From Micromonospora aurantiaca ATCC 27029 (GTDB lineage Bacteria > Actinomycetota > Actinomycetes > Mycobacteriales > Micromonosporaceae), in assembly GCF_000145235.1 (NCBI RefSeq), contig NC_014391.1, positions 1,860,001-1,924,000 of the forward strand: DNA of 64,000 nt, given 5' to 3'. Made by a program: the position numbers and the translations under genes. The notes under the pieces are model-generated. The model saw nothing but the letters and a program-made list of their open reading frames with translations. It did no database searches and was not told the DNA's origin. Of this stretch, positions 17,100 through 25,715 are shown piece by piece; position 1 is the first letter of the stretch; every line of letters starts with the position of its first letter.

Positions 17100-17200
17100 G
17101 GCACCTCCAGGGTCAGCATCGCAGCGCATCTTGCCGCTAATCGTAGTCCGCGACCGCAAACGTGCGACAACGTCGACAAGCGCCGATTCGTGCGCTGGCT
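17100..17200 (-). promoter_or_regulatory. Candidate promoter for the EACC1-caspase operon
   Basis: Read on the minus strand, TTGTCG (17165-17170) and TACGAT (17140-17145) are separated by 19 bp and lie about 40 bp upstream of the GTG start. The spacing is longer than ideal, so this is only a candidate. No operator-like palindrome was seen. Confidence 0.3.
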
Positions 17201-17209
17201 GCGATCAAT

Positions 17210-17430
17210 TTCAGTATGATGGTGCCGGAGTTGAGGGCGGCCTCCTCCGCCGGACGGGAGCGGCTCGGGTTGTCGGAGGAGGCGGCGGGCCCATGGATAC
17301 GTGACGGCTTCAATGAGGGTTGGTCCGCCCACCGGTGCAGGCCCGGTGTGGCAGCGGCCGTCGCGGCACGCACGGCAAGCACGTCGTTGCCGTTGACCTG
17401 GACGCCGGGAAGCCGAGGCTCTCTCATTGC
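17210..17430 (-). pseudogene. Remnant of a 2-oxoacid dehydrogenase E1-alpha gene
   Basis: On the minus strand, VQVNGNDVLAVRAAT in one frame is followed by GGPTLIEAVTY in another and then by SSDNPSRSRPAEE back in the first frame. These three pieces are the consecutive C-terminal landmarks of pyruvate/branched-chain dehydrogenase E1-alpha subunits (VDGNDVLAVY, GGPTLIEAVTYR, TSDDPTRYRPAEE). The frame changes and missing remainder show a decayed fragment. It marks a recombination scar next to the caspase operon. Confidence 0.65.
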
Positions 17431-17442
17431 TGACTCGCTCAC

Positions 17443-18595
17443 ACAGACGCGCGGCCGCTAAGATTGCGCAGACTAATTTGGCACCACCAAATCCGTATAC
17501 TCCATCAGGAAAATCGGAAATCGGAACTGCCCCAGACCTGATCAGCTGCTGCGGTTCAGGTAGTGGGTGCCGCGGGTCAGGGCTTCTAGCTCCTGATCGT
17601 AGGTCTTATTCTTCGCCGTCCAGCAATCCACCGCCCGATCCCGGCACGTCGGACTGGTGAAGCGATCAGCCGCTCTGGCGGCTCGCCCACGCGCCGCCGC
17701 CAGCGAAGACCTGCCGCGTCGGGGAACTCGACTTCGATGATGGCCTTGCGAGGGTCAACGGTTAGGAGTCGAACGGCAAAGGCGAATCGCATTTGGCCGT
17801 GCCTGATGCTTCGCTCTCGACCACATCAGCCCAAAGGTCGTCCCGCCGCTCATCGGCAGAGACGAAAACATCAAAGGTGGCGCTTGGCTGTGGTTTCTAA
17901 TCCGCCATTTGATCCCGATCATTGGACCGGTCAAACGACCGGTTTCGCGATCCGTTCCTGATCTTCTTTCCTCGCCGACAATGCGGGCGACCGCGAGACG
18001 TATTTTTTGGGGGACTGGGGGGCGCCGACCGGACGACTAGGGGACTGGGGCATCGATAGGGGCCCCGCGCCCAAAATCTAAATCTGGACGCGCGCTGGCT
18101 GGATAGGCGCGTTTCTTTGTGTTGCCATGAGAAGGATGTGCCATATCCGAAGCTCGGGCTTGCGAGCCGAGTTGTGATTCCCTCCATAGGGTTCCTGGCC
18201 GGCAGTTACACCGTCGTAGGCCTCGCCGCTGTGGCGCAGAGCCTCGCCCTCGGTGGCGGCGGCATCGTTGTGGGATGCCTCGCAGTTCGCGGCGACATGG
18301 GGACCTCGACTACGCCTACCCGCCACCGAGCGCGTTCGATGCTGCCCCCTTTGCGCGGCCGTGCGGTCCCGCTGGTGCCGCAGCGCCTGAGAAGGTCGAC
18401 GAGCCGCTGCGCAGGCGCTGCAGCTGGTGAACTCCGATTCCGTCGTTTCTCGCTGACCTGCCGTTGTGAGGTCTTGTAAGGCGTCGTGAGGTGCAGTCAG
18501 CGACCGACCGGGATGTCGCACCGTGCTGGGGCCATAGCGTCACTGCATCCCCGCCAGCAGCCCTGCTGGATGTGCGGCGAGCAGGAGGAGGGCAG
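17443..18595 (+). other. Mostly non-coding, decayed stretch
   Basis: No convincing complete gene. GC content drops around 17,460-17,540 and 17,900-18,010. A short minus-strand frame at 17586-17792 (opening MRFAFAVRLLTVDPRKAIIEVEFPD) looks like a protein fragment but is not recognised. At 18,007-18,050 a G-rich GGGGGACTGGGG motif occurs twice after a T-run. A purine-rich ribosome site at 18582-18592 belongs to the next gene. Confidence 0.4.
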
Positions 18596-21500
18596 GTGAC
18601 ATCCCCAGGAGCCCGCAGCGCCGCAGTCACCACCAGCGTCCTGTCCACCGCCGCCATCACGGTCGTCGCGGCGCTGCACAGCGGTTGGACGCCGCACCTG
18701 CCGGCGCCAGCCACCATGCGGCAGTGGATAGCCGATCCGATGAGCAGCGGTGTCGTCGCCGTTCTCGTCGCAGCCGCGGCCGTGACGCTCTGGCTGCTGC
18801 TGGCCACGGCCGTCCTTACCCATGCGTATGCGGCGCTGGCCCGCCGGCTGGGCCGCGCACCTGTTCTACGCCTTCCCCGTCCGGTCCAGGGCCTCACCGC
18901 GGCGCTGCTCGGCGCGACCGCCGTCACCGCTGCTACCGGTGCTGTCGCACACGCCACTCCCGCGACCACCACGTCCGATGAACCAGCCGCGCCTGGACAA
19001 GCGATCGCCTCACCCGCCTCCCACCGCCCCGCTGCGGGCCATCAGCCGGCTGCGCCGCCGTCCACCTACATCGTGCGCCGCGGCGACAGTCTGTGCGAGA
19101 TCGCTGCCCGCACCCTCGGCGACGCCGACCGGTGGCCGGAAATCTTCGCTCTCAACCGGGGCGCCCGCTTCCCCCACGTCGGCGGCGCCCTGCGCAACCC
19201 CGACCTCATCTATCCAGGCTGGGTTCTCCGCCTGCCGACCGACGCCTCACAGAGGAGCGACCCGGCACCGCGGCGCCGCGATCAGCAGCGCCGTACCGAA
19301 TCCGGCCGCCCGGACCTCCCGGCGCCACCCACGAAGCCTGACTCCTCGGCCGGAACGCCGACACCCACGACCACCACCACGGCAGGCCCGACAGCACCCG
19401 CGACCGAACCACCCCCGGCAGGCCCCGCCGTCACCGCGAACGCGCCGGGCACCGCCGGTGTGACTCCACCATCCCGCAGCGCCTCGCAGCCGCCGGCACG
19501 CGATCCGTTGCCCACACCTCACCGGTCTCGGGGCATCGACGTGCCGGGCGGCAGTTGGGTGGACATCGGCCTGGCTGTGGCGATCGCCGCAGCCGCCGCG
19601 CTGGTCTGGGCACACCGGCGTCGCCGCTACACCCCGCGCCCACCCTCGACCGCTACCCACGTCGAGGGCCCCGACACGACCCCGATGCCGACCGTGGTCA
19701 CGCAGCTCCGCCGGCGGCTGCGCCGGGCCGCACCACGCATCACCACATCCGCCACCACCCGCCACCAACGGCACGACCTCCACTTGTCCCCAGACCCCAT
19801 TGACGGGGACACCGGGCCGGACGCGGCCGCCCTCGACGGTGAAGACCACACCGACGGCGACCCGGTACCTGTGCCGCGTCCGGCGGTGCCGTCCTTGGCG
19901 CACCCGCTGGCCGAGGCCTGGCCGTCCGCAGGCCTCGGGCTCACCGGCCCGGGCGCCGACGCCGCTGCCCGCGGCTTCCTGACCGCCGCGCTCGCCGCCG
20001 GCGGCCTCGACGCCCCACACGAACGGACCCAGGTGGTGATGCCAGCGACAACCGTGACGACCCTCCTCGACACGGACACCGCGACCCTGCCCCACACCCC
20101 GCGCCTGACAGTCACCACCAGCGCCGAGGAGGCCCTCGACCTCATCGAAGCGCAGATCCTGCACCGCAGCCGCCTCGTCGACGCTCACGGCGCTGACACG
20201 GTGGCCGACCTGCGGACGCTCGATCCCGCGGGGGAGCCGCTGCCGCCGGTGCTGCTGCTGACCCACGCCGCCGCAGCCCGGCAGGACACCCGCATCGCCG
20301 CGCTGCTCACCCAAGGCACACGCCTGGACATCCACGGGGTGCTGCTCGGCGCATGGCCTGACGGTGACACCGTCGCCGTCGCCGCTGACGGCACCACAGC
20401 CCTCGCCGACGCCGCCGACGACCGAAACGACCGTCCCACCCCAGTGGAGCGTCTGGCCGTGCTCACCTCGGCCGACACCCTCGCTCTGCTCGGCGTCCTC
20501 GCCGAGTCCCACACCGGCCAACCACCGACACCCAACGACGCCGCGCCCCCGTCAGACGACCGACAACCGGCCACCGCGAACTCGACCGAGGCCGGCCGAG
20601 GCACCCTGACCGAGACCCCGGGACCAGCGGAAACGCTCACTCCGACGACTGCCAGCACGTCACCCGGCCCCGTCGAGGCCACCGGCCACAACCCCGTCGC
20701 CGCCCATCCCCACGCATCGGCCGGGTCGACCGGCATCATCGACACCCGGCCCCATCCGATCGCCGCTACGCGCGCCGTTGCCGATGCCGGTGGTCACGAC
20801 ACCCCACTCGCCGACGGACCGGAAACCGTGCCTTCCGACGTGAACGGCGAGCAGCAGCAGCGCCGCCGCGTGCAGGTATCGGTGCTCGGCCCGCCCAGCA
20901 TCACCGACGCCGCGTCCCATCCGCCGCTGCGCGCCAAGGCCCTCGAGGTGCTCGTGTACCTGGCGGTCCATGACGGGGAAGCGACCGTGGACGCCATTCT
21001 GGATGACCTGCTGCCCGATGCCCCGACCAGCAAGGCACCTGGCCGGCTGTACACCTACGTGTCGAACCTCCGCGCCGTCATGCGGCACACGACAGGCCCT
21101 GGCGACTACCTCACCCATCCTCAGAACCGCTACACGCTCAACCCCGCCCTCGTCGACGTCGACCTGTGGCGGATGCGCGCGGCGATCCGCGCCGCCGAAC
21201 GCGCCACCGACCCGCAAGCGCGGGTCGCCGCGTTACGGCGCGCCGTCGACACCTACCGAGGGCACCTCGCCGACGGCGTCGACTACGAGTGGATCGAGCC
21301 CTACCGCGAGGCCGTACGGCAGCAGGCCCTCGACACCTACCTCGCGCTCGCCGACGCCCTCGCTGACCATCCCGCCCACCAGTTGACTGTGCTCGACGAG
21401 GCGATCCGCCACAGTCCCTACACCGAGGAGCTCTACCAGCACGCCATGCGCGCCCGCGCCGCCCTCGGCCAGACAGACGCGATCCGCTCCCTGCGCCGAG

Positions 21501-21649
21501 CACTGACGCGGGCTCTCGCAGAGATCGACGCCGAACCCCACGAAGACACCCTCGCCCTGGCCCACGAGCTCATCGCCGCCCAGCAGCGCCCCCGGCCCCG
21601 CCCGCAGGCGCAGCCTCACTCCCGCGACGAGGACGGAGCGACTGCATGA
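18596..21649 (+). CDS. Membrane LysM-BTAD regulator-like protein
   Basis: About 1017 residues, GTG start at 18596 after AGGAGGAGGG. Order: two hydrophobic segments in the first 75 residues and a third near 95-115; a LysM domain at about 158-215 (YIVRRGDSLCEIAARTLGD ... YPGWVLRLP), expected to bind peptidoglycan outside the membrane; a Pro/Thr-rich linker; another membrane segment near 320-340; a long cytosolic region without P-loop; and from about 760 a winged-helix-like unit plus BTAD TPR domain (VSVLGPPSITD ... DVDLWRMRAAI). This layout could connect the cell wall to a cytosolic regulator. It shares its C-terminal plan with the 6,277-8,208 protein. Its stop overlaps the DUF2637 gene by 4 bp (ATGA). 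Confidence 0.85.
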   Translation: MTSPGARSAAVTTSVLSTAAITVVAALHSGWTPHLPAPATMRQWIADPMSSGVVAVLVAAAAVTLWLLLATAVLTHAYAALARRLGRAPVLRLPRPVQGLTAALLGATAVTAATGAVAHATPATTTSDEPAAPGQAIASPASHRPAAGHQPAAPPSTYIVRRGDSLCEIAARTLGDADRWPEIFALNRGARFPHVGGALRNPDLIYPGWVLRLPTDASQRSDPAPRRRDQQRRTESGRPDLPAPPTKPDSSAGTPTPTTTTTAGPTAPATEPPPAGPAVTANAPGTAGVTPPSRSASQPPARDPLPTPHRSRGIDVPGGSWVDIGLAVAIAAAAALVWAHRRRRYTPRPPSTATHVEGPDTTPMPTVVTQLRRRLRRAAPRITTSATTRHQRHDLHLSPDPIDGDTGPDAAALDGEDHTDGDPVPVPRPAVPSLAHPLAEAWPSAGLGLTGPGADAAARGFLTAALAAGGLDAPHERTQVVMPATTVTTLLDTDTATLPHTPRLTVTTSAEEALDLIEAQILHRSRLVDAHGADTVADLRTLDPAGEPLPPVLLLTHAAAARQDTRIAALLTQGTRLDIHGVLLGAWPDGDTVAVAADGTTALADAADDRNDRPTPVERLAVLTSADTLALLGVLAESHTGQPPTPNDAAPPSDDRQPATANSTEAGRGTLTETPGPAETLTPTTASTSPGPVEATGHNPVAAHPHASAGSTGIIDTRPHPIAATRAVADAGGHDTPLADGPETVPSDVNGEQQQRRRVQVSVLGPPSITDAASHPPLRAKALEVLVYLAVHDGEATVDAILDDLLPDAPTSKAPGRLYTYVSNLRAVMRHTTGPGDYLTHPQNRYTLNPALVDVDLWRMRAAIRAAERATDPQARVAALRRAVDTYRGHLADGVDYEWIEPYREAVRQQALDTYLALADALADHPAHQLTVLDEAIRHSPYTEELYQHAMRARAALGQTDAIRSLRRALTRALAEIDAEPHEDTLALAHELIAAQQRPRPRPQAQPHSRDEDGATA

Positions 21650-22659
21650 CCGACATCTCCACCTCGCCGTCCTCGCACCGTGACCATCCGAACGCGGCCA
21701 GCCGGGACCAGCTGGTCGGTCTACGGCCGCTGCGGTGGGCGGTGCGTGCCGTGCTCACCCTCGGTGTCGCCGCGTCGATCGCGGCGAACGTGCTGCACGC
21801 CCGACCGAACCTCATCAGCCAGCTGATCGCCGCCTGGCCGCCGCTGGCGCTGCTGCTCACCGTGGAACTGATCTCCAGGGTGCCCAGCCACCGCAGGTCC
21901 CTGGCCGCCCTGCGGCTGCTGGCCACCGCCGCGATCGCCGGCATCGCCGGCTGGGTCAGCTACTGGCACATGGTCGGTGTCGCCGCCCGCTACGGCGAGA
22001 TCGACGCCGGCGCGTCCTACCTGCTGCCGATCTCCGTGGACGGCCTTGTCGTCGTGGCCAGCATCAGCCTCGTGGAGATCACCGGAAGGATCCGCGCCGG
22101 CACCGGCCGGCCCACGCCCACGCAGCAACCAGCGGCCCCTCAGGAGCGGCTAGGACACCACGCCCTGAGGGCCGGCGCCGACCGGACCACCAGGCGGCGA
22201 ATGCCCCGCCTCGCCGAAACGGTCACCGAGACCAAACCAATGGCCACCTCTGCGTCGCCGGGCGCCGTGTCTACCCCGGTTCCATCACGAGGAAAGGCCG
22301 CGAGCACGCAAGGCGATGGGGCACCAGACCGCCCGGCTCAGCCCGACCGCGACGACGTCCGTGGCGATTCCGAGCCGTCCCGTCCTGCTGGCGATCGCGC
22401 CGGCGGGACGCCAACCCACGACGCGAAGACCCCAGCAACGATCCCCTCCGACCACGGAAACGCCGCCCAGGTCGCCGCGGCCACTCCGGCGGCCGTCGCG
22501 TACTGGTACCAGCGGGACCCGTCGATGCATCCCGCCCAGATCGCCGAGCGGATCGGCAGATCCGAGCGCACCGTGCGCCGGTACTGGCCGCCGGCGAAAC
22601 TGCAGCGGGCCAACGCCCAGCACGACGGCCCGCAACCGACCGTCCCCGGGGCGTCTTAA
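21646..22659 (+). CDS. DUF2637 membrane protein with C-terminal HTH-like segment
   Basis: A 337-residue protein. Residues 30-145 contain four hydrophobic helices with the DUF2637 signatures SYWHMVGVAARYGE and YLLPISVDGLVVVASISL. After a disordered Ala/Pro/Thr region, the C-terminus has YWYQRDPSMHPAQIAERIG followed by RSERTVRRYW, a helix-turn-helix of the kind that ends many DUF2637 proteins on actinobacterial plasmids and integrative elements. It is translated with the LysM-BTAD gene through an ATGA overlap. The family is tied to mobile DNA and is often near replication or transfer genes; the exact role is unknown. Confidence 0.85.
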   Translation: MTDISTSPSSHRDHPNAASRDQLVGLRPLRWAVRAVLTLGVAASIAANVLHARPNLISQLIAAWPPLALLLTVELISRVPSHRRSLAALRLLATAAIAGIAGWVSYWHMVGVAARYGEIDAGASYLLPISVDGLVVVASISLVEITGRIRAGTGRPTPTQQPAAPQERLGHHALRAGADRTTRRRMPRLAETVTETKPMATSASPGAVSTPVPSRGKAASTQGDGAPDRPAQPDRDDVRGDSEPSRPAGDRAGGTPTHDAKTPATIPSDHGNAAQVAAATPAAVAYWYQRDPSMHPAQIAERIGRSERTVRRYWPPAKLQRANAQHDGPQPTVPGAS

Positions 22660-22840
22660 CCCTGACTGCCCTCGATCTTGGTAGAGACGCTTGATGTCTG
22701 TCCCCTACATGAGGAGGGTGCCGACGGGCCTGTGGAAGGCGTGCCAGTGAGCCCCAGGCAATATCCTGTCGATCTTGTCATGGGGGAGTCAGGCAGGTTC
22801 TGGTGGTGCGGGCGCGGTGGGGACTTGCTTAGGGGGTGTC

Positions 22841-23314
22841 TCAGTTGGTGATTTTTGCGAGTCGGCGGTGGCAGATGAGGATGGCGGCGAGGTCGGCGAA
22901 GGCTTGGAAGTGCTCGGCTTTGCGTTCGTAGCGTCGGGCGAGGCGGCGGTTGTTGGTGAACCAGGACAGGCACGACTCGACGATCCACCGGTGTCGGCCG
23001 AGTCGCTGGGAGGACTCGATGCCTTTGCGGGCGATGCGCACGGCGATGCCGCGGCGGCGGACCTCGGCCCGGATCGCCTTGTGGTCGTAGGCCTTGTCCG
23101 CGTGCAGCTTGCCCGGGCGGCGGCGGGGCCGGCCGCGACGGCCCCGCACCGGGGTGAGGGCATCCAGCAACGGGAACAGCAGCTGCGCGTCCGGGGTGTT
23201 CGCGGCGGAGATCAGCACCTGCAGCGGCACGCCCCGCCGGTCACACAAGACGTGGATCTTCGAGCCTGGTTTGCCGCGGTCGACCGGGTTTGGCCCGGTC
23301 AGGTCCCCCTTTTC
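22841..23314 (-). CDS. IS5-family transposase, C-terminal frame (orfB)
   Basis: Reached from orfA by a -1 shift on AAAA near 23312. It encodes GPNPVDRGKPGSKIHVLCDRRG, the second catalytic Asp in KLHADKAYDH and the glutamate of the WIVESCLSWFTNNRRLARRYE block (Y-(2)-R-(3)-E-type motif), so the DDE triad is complete. An open frame extends upstream to 23503 but that part is antisense to orfA. Confidence 0.85.
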   Translation of the reverse strand, partial: EKGDLTGPNPVDRGKPGSKIHVLCDRRGVPLQVLISAANTPDAQLLFPLLDALTPVRGRRGRPRRRPGKLHADKAYDHKAIRAEVRRRGIAVRIARKGIESSQRLGRHRWIVESCLSWFTNNRRLARRYERKAEHFQAFADLAAILICHRRLAKITN

Positions 23315-23670
23315 AGCGCCCGGACACTGATCGAGTCGATCATCGCTCTGGACCAGTCGATCCCACCAGCGACGTTCAACCGGTGCAGCAGCGCGTGATG
23401 GATCTGTTCCCACAATCCGTACCGGGTCCACTCGCTGAACCGGCGGTGCACCGTCGGCCGGGACACCCCGAACAACGCAGCGGGCAGCTTCCGCCACGAG
23501 CAACCGGCCTGCACCATGTATCCGATCGCCGCCAGGACCGCCCGGTCGTCAGCCCGGCGCTTCCCACCACCCTGAGGCCGTTTCGCAGCAACCGGAATCA
23601 ACGGCTGCGCGACCGCCCACAAGTCCTCCGGCGCCCAAGTCTGGATCATGTCCCCGACAACATCCGCCAC
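23299..23670 (-). CDS. IS5-family transposase, N-terminal frame (orfA)
   Basis: A 123-residue frame with the IS5/IS427 N-terminal region (DDRAVLAAIGYMVQAGCSWR, then the HTH-like VSRPTVHRRFSEW) and the first catalytic aspartate in MIDSISVRA. It ends 12 bp after the slip site CTGAAAAGG (about 23305-23314 on the minus strand); re-reading one A gives the continuous KKGDLTGPNPVDRGK that enters orfB. The shift is therefore probably programmed. Confidence 0.88.
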   Translation of the reverse strand: MADVVGDMIQTWAPEDLWAVAQPLIPVAAKRPQGGGKRRADDRAVLAAIGYMVQAGCSWRKLPAALFGVSRPTVHRRFSEWTRYGLWEQIHHALLHRLNVAGGIDWSRAMIDSISVRALKRGT

Positions 23671-23733
23671 AAATAGAAGATCATGCCCGAGGCCACAACC
23701 TCACCAACTGAGACACCCCCTTAGATCACCGGC

Positions 23734-24483
23734 ATGACGGACTGGTCCCAGCTCAGGCATGCCTACGGCGTGGCAGATGACGTTCCGGGTCTGCTGGCGA
23801 GGGCTGAACCGGACCCGCGCAGCCCGGTCTGGGGCGAACTGTGGTCCCGGCTGTGCCATCAGGGCACGGTGTACCCGGCAAGCTTCCCGGCGTTGTCAGT
23901 CCTGACGGAGATCGCGGGCCGCTGGTCGCCCGCGCAGCGGACGATGCCGCTGGCGCTGGCGGCTGACATCGTGTCCAGCGTGGATCAGCCCTACGGTGAT
24001 CTCGACCCGCACGTTACTTATCCGTACGAAATCGCTCGACTGAGAGCGCTGACCGAGGAAGCGCTCCGAAGTGCCGGTCCCGATGACGACCCCAGCACCT
24101 ACGTCTATATGTTGCAGGCGCTGCTGGCGTTCGAGGGTGTCGAGGTCTGGGGCAGACACCTCGACGGGCTCAACGACGAGGAATACGAGGTGGCGTGCCT
24201 GCAATGCGATGAAGAGATCTTCGTCGCGTTCGGCCAGTACGGAACGTTTACCACGCTGGACAGCATGTACATGAACGACTCCGGCTCCAAGCGGCTGCCA
24301 CTGCTGCCCGCTGATCCTGATGACTTGACGGGTGTTGGAAAACGCCTGCACGCTCGCGCGATCGCCGACGACCATCCTGACATCGCCGAGAAGCTGACTT
24401 ACGTGTTTGGCCGAGCGGACTGCCTGGCCTGCGGCGAGCGCTTCGGTGTTGAAGAGGCCATTACCGCCAGATGGTCCGGCTAG
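23734..24483 (+). CDS. Hypothetical protein with a split zinc-ribbon
   Basis: A 249-residue protein of unknown function. The N-terminal two thirds are helical and HEAT-like (LRHAYGVADDVPGLLARA; ELWSRLCHQGTVYPASFPAL). The C-terminal third has CLQC near 165 and CLAC near 238, two CxxC knuckles that probably bind one zinc. Similar actinobacterial proteins with the SRLCHQGTVY pattern are annotated hypothetical. The IS element ends 13 bp upstream and no ribosome site lies between, so its expression is doubtful. Confidence 0.7.
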   Translation: MTDWSQLRHAYGVADDVPGLLARAEPDPRSPVWGELWSRLCHQGTVYPASFPALSVLTEIAGRWSPAQRTMPLALAADIVSSVDQPYGDLDPHVTYPYEIARLRALTEEALRSAGPDDDPSTYVYMLQALLAFEGVEVWGRHLDGLNDEEYEVACLQCDEEIFVAFGQYGTFTTLDSMYMNDSGSKRLPLLPADPDDLTGVGKRLHARAIADDHPDIAEKLTYVFGRADCLACGERFGVEEAITARWSG

Positions 24484-24484
24484 A

Positions 24485-24595
24485 TTCTGTCGATCGCCGT
24501 AGCCATATGATGGCGGCGATGAGAACCAGACAGGCGCGGTAGATGCTGGCGCGCTAGGCATAGCGGGTGTCCAGGTCACCCCAGGGTTCGGCTAC
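24485..24595 (-). pseudogene. C-terminal remnant of an IS5-family transposase
   Basis: The minus strand reads WGDLDTRYA, then an in-frame stop, then RASIYRACLVLIAAIIWLRR, the usual end of IS5-family transposases (RY-K/A-xxA-xYxA...IIWLR). The rest of the element is gone. Together with the intact IS nearby it marks this point as an insertion hotspot at the edge of the conjugative element. Confidence 0.7.
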
Positions 24596-24824
24596 GGCAC
24601 CCTCTCCTACGCCTACGCGGTTCTCACCACGTACCTGGACTGGCTGTTTCTGTCGCAGGCGGAGACCGAGCGCCGCCGGTGCCCGAAACGACGGGTATCT
24701 ACAGACGAGGCCGCCCAGCGGTGCACGACGAGCTCGCCGATCACGCGCTGGGACGCAGCGACTCATACGGTTGGCTGACCACCACGGCGGCGCCGATCGC
24801 GGACGACGGAGGTCGGGTGTCCGG

Positions 24825-25286
24825 CTACAGCCGGCCGATCAGCGGCTGTGTCCGCGGCTCGAAGCGGTACCCGTCGTCCCAGGGGAATCGGCCCTGCTGG
24901 TCCGGCCACACCATCTGCTGGAGGCGGACCTGGTCGCGGCCGTAGCGGCTGATCGCCAACCCGGGCATCAGTTCGTCTGTCGGCGGCCCGTCGATGATGA
25001 TCGCGTCGTAGCCGGCGATGAGGTCGCTGAGGCGTTGTCCGTGGGTGAACCGTTCGGCGGTGTCGTAGACCCGGCGAGCCAGGTCGTTGAGCAGACTGTG
25101 GGCGACCTCGGGTGGCAGTCCGGCGGTGATCAGTTCGGGGTAGTCGTGGGCGGTGAGCCCGACGGTGTAGGCGAATGGGGCGGTGGTGACGGTGCCGTCG
25201 TCGGTGGGCAGGACGTACGTGACGGCCCAGCCGATGGTGTCGATGATCCGCTCTTGACGCCGGAGGACGTCGTTGATGTCACGCAT
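24825..25286 (-). CDS. DUF4262 family protein
   Basis: A 153-residue protein with the DUF4262 landmarks FAYTVGLTAHDYPELITAGLP, a helix ending LLNDLARRV and GYDAIIIDGP. The family is widespread in actinobacteria and on mobile elements; its function is not established. GGAG lies 9 nt before the ATG. It overlaps the upstream cysteine-rich gene by 8 bp and is the last gene of the minus-strand series on the left of the element. Confidence 0.85.
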   Translation of the reverse strand: MRDINDVLRRQERIIDTIGWAVTYVLPTDDGTVTTAPFAYTVGLTAHDYPELITAGLPPEVAHSLLNDLARRVYDTAERFTHGQRLSDLIAGYDAIIIDGPPTDELMPGLAISRYGRDQVRLQQMVWPDQQGRFPWDDGYRFEPRTQPLIGRL

Positions 25287-25683
25287 GGTCGGTGTCTCCT
25301 AGGCATTCGGCGCTGGGGGTGGGGTCCGTGCCTGGGTGGGGTGGCTCGACGTCGACGAAGCCCCAGAGGTGTTCCATGACCTGGAGTTGCCAGGTGCGGT
25401 AGCGGTCGGCGAAGCCGCGGCAGAGCGCGGGCGGGACCGGGCTGCCGGCGTAGGGCAGCGTCGAGTGGCAGATGATGTATCCCGCGTCGCCGCGCGCCTC
25501 GCGCACCATCTGCTGGAGCCGGCCGGGGGTGAGGTGCATCGGGTTGCCGGGCTTGAAGATGCAGGTGGCGCACTCGCGGGCGAGCCGGCGGGTCTTGCGC
25601 AGTTCCGGGTCGCCGACGCTGAGTCGGGGTGACCGGTCGACGTCCGGTTCGTCGGCGGCGTCGAACATGTTGTCCATCGTCAT
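25279..25683 (-). CDS. Small Cys/His-rich protein of actinobacterial mobile elements
   Basis: About 134 residues from ATG 25683; ATG 25677 is also possible. It has CATCIF, then CHSTLPY and an ALCRGFADR segment, a spacing of Cys and His that could hold zinc or an iron-sulfur cluster, and it ends in an acidic tail. The same pattern (GRLQQMVREAR...GYIICHSTLPY) recurs in hypothetical proteins of actinobacterial integrative elements. Function unknown. Overlap with the DUF4262 gene implies shared translation. Confidence 0.7.
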   Translation of the reverse strand: MTMDNMFDAADEPDVDRSPRLSVGDPELRKTRRLARECATCIFKPGNPMHLTPGRLQQMVREARGDAGYIICHSTLPYAGSPVPPALCRGFADRYRTWQLQVMEHLWGFVDVEPPHPGTDPTPSAECLGDTDHA

Positions 25684-25715
25684 GTCCTTGTCATGTGCGG
25701 CACGGGCCCGCATCC

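Larger units (their letters stand above)
22832..23720 (-). mobile_element. IS5-family (IS427-type) insertion sequence, intact
   Basis: An 889-bp element with perfect 20-bp terminal inverted repeats (GGGGGTGTCTCAGTTGGTGA at 22832-22851 and its reverse complement at 23701-23720), flanked by the trinucleotide TTA on both sides (22829-22831 and 23721-23723) as target duplication. It carries two overlapping transposase frames joined by a -1 frameshift. It sits 13 bp before the ATG of the next gene, cutting that gene from any upstream promoter. The 170 bp to its left hold no recognisable gene. Confidence 0.93.

Noticed and set aside
18005..18050. G-rich double motif as CRISPR or repeat array
   Set aside because: Only two short copies and no spacers; no CRISPR array is seen in the window.
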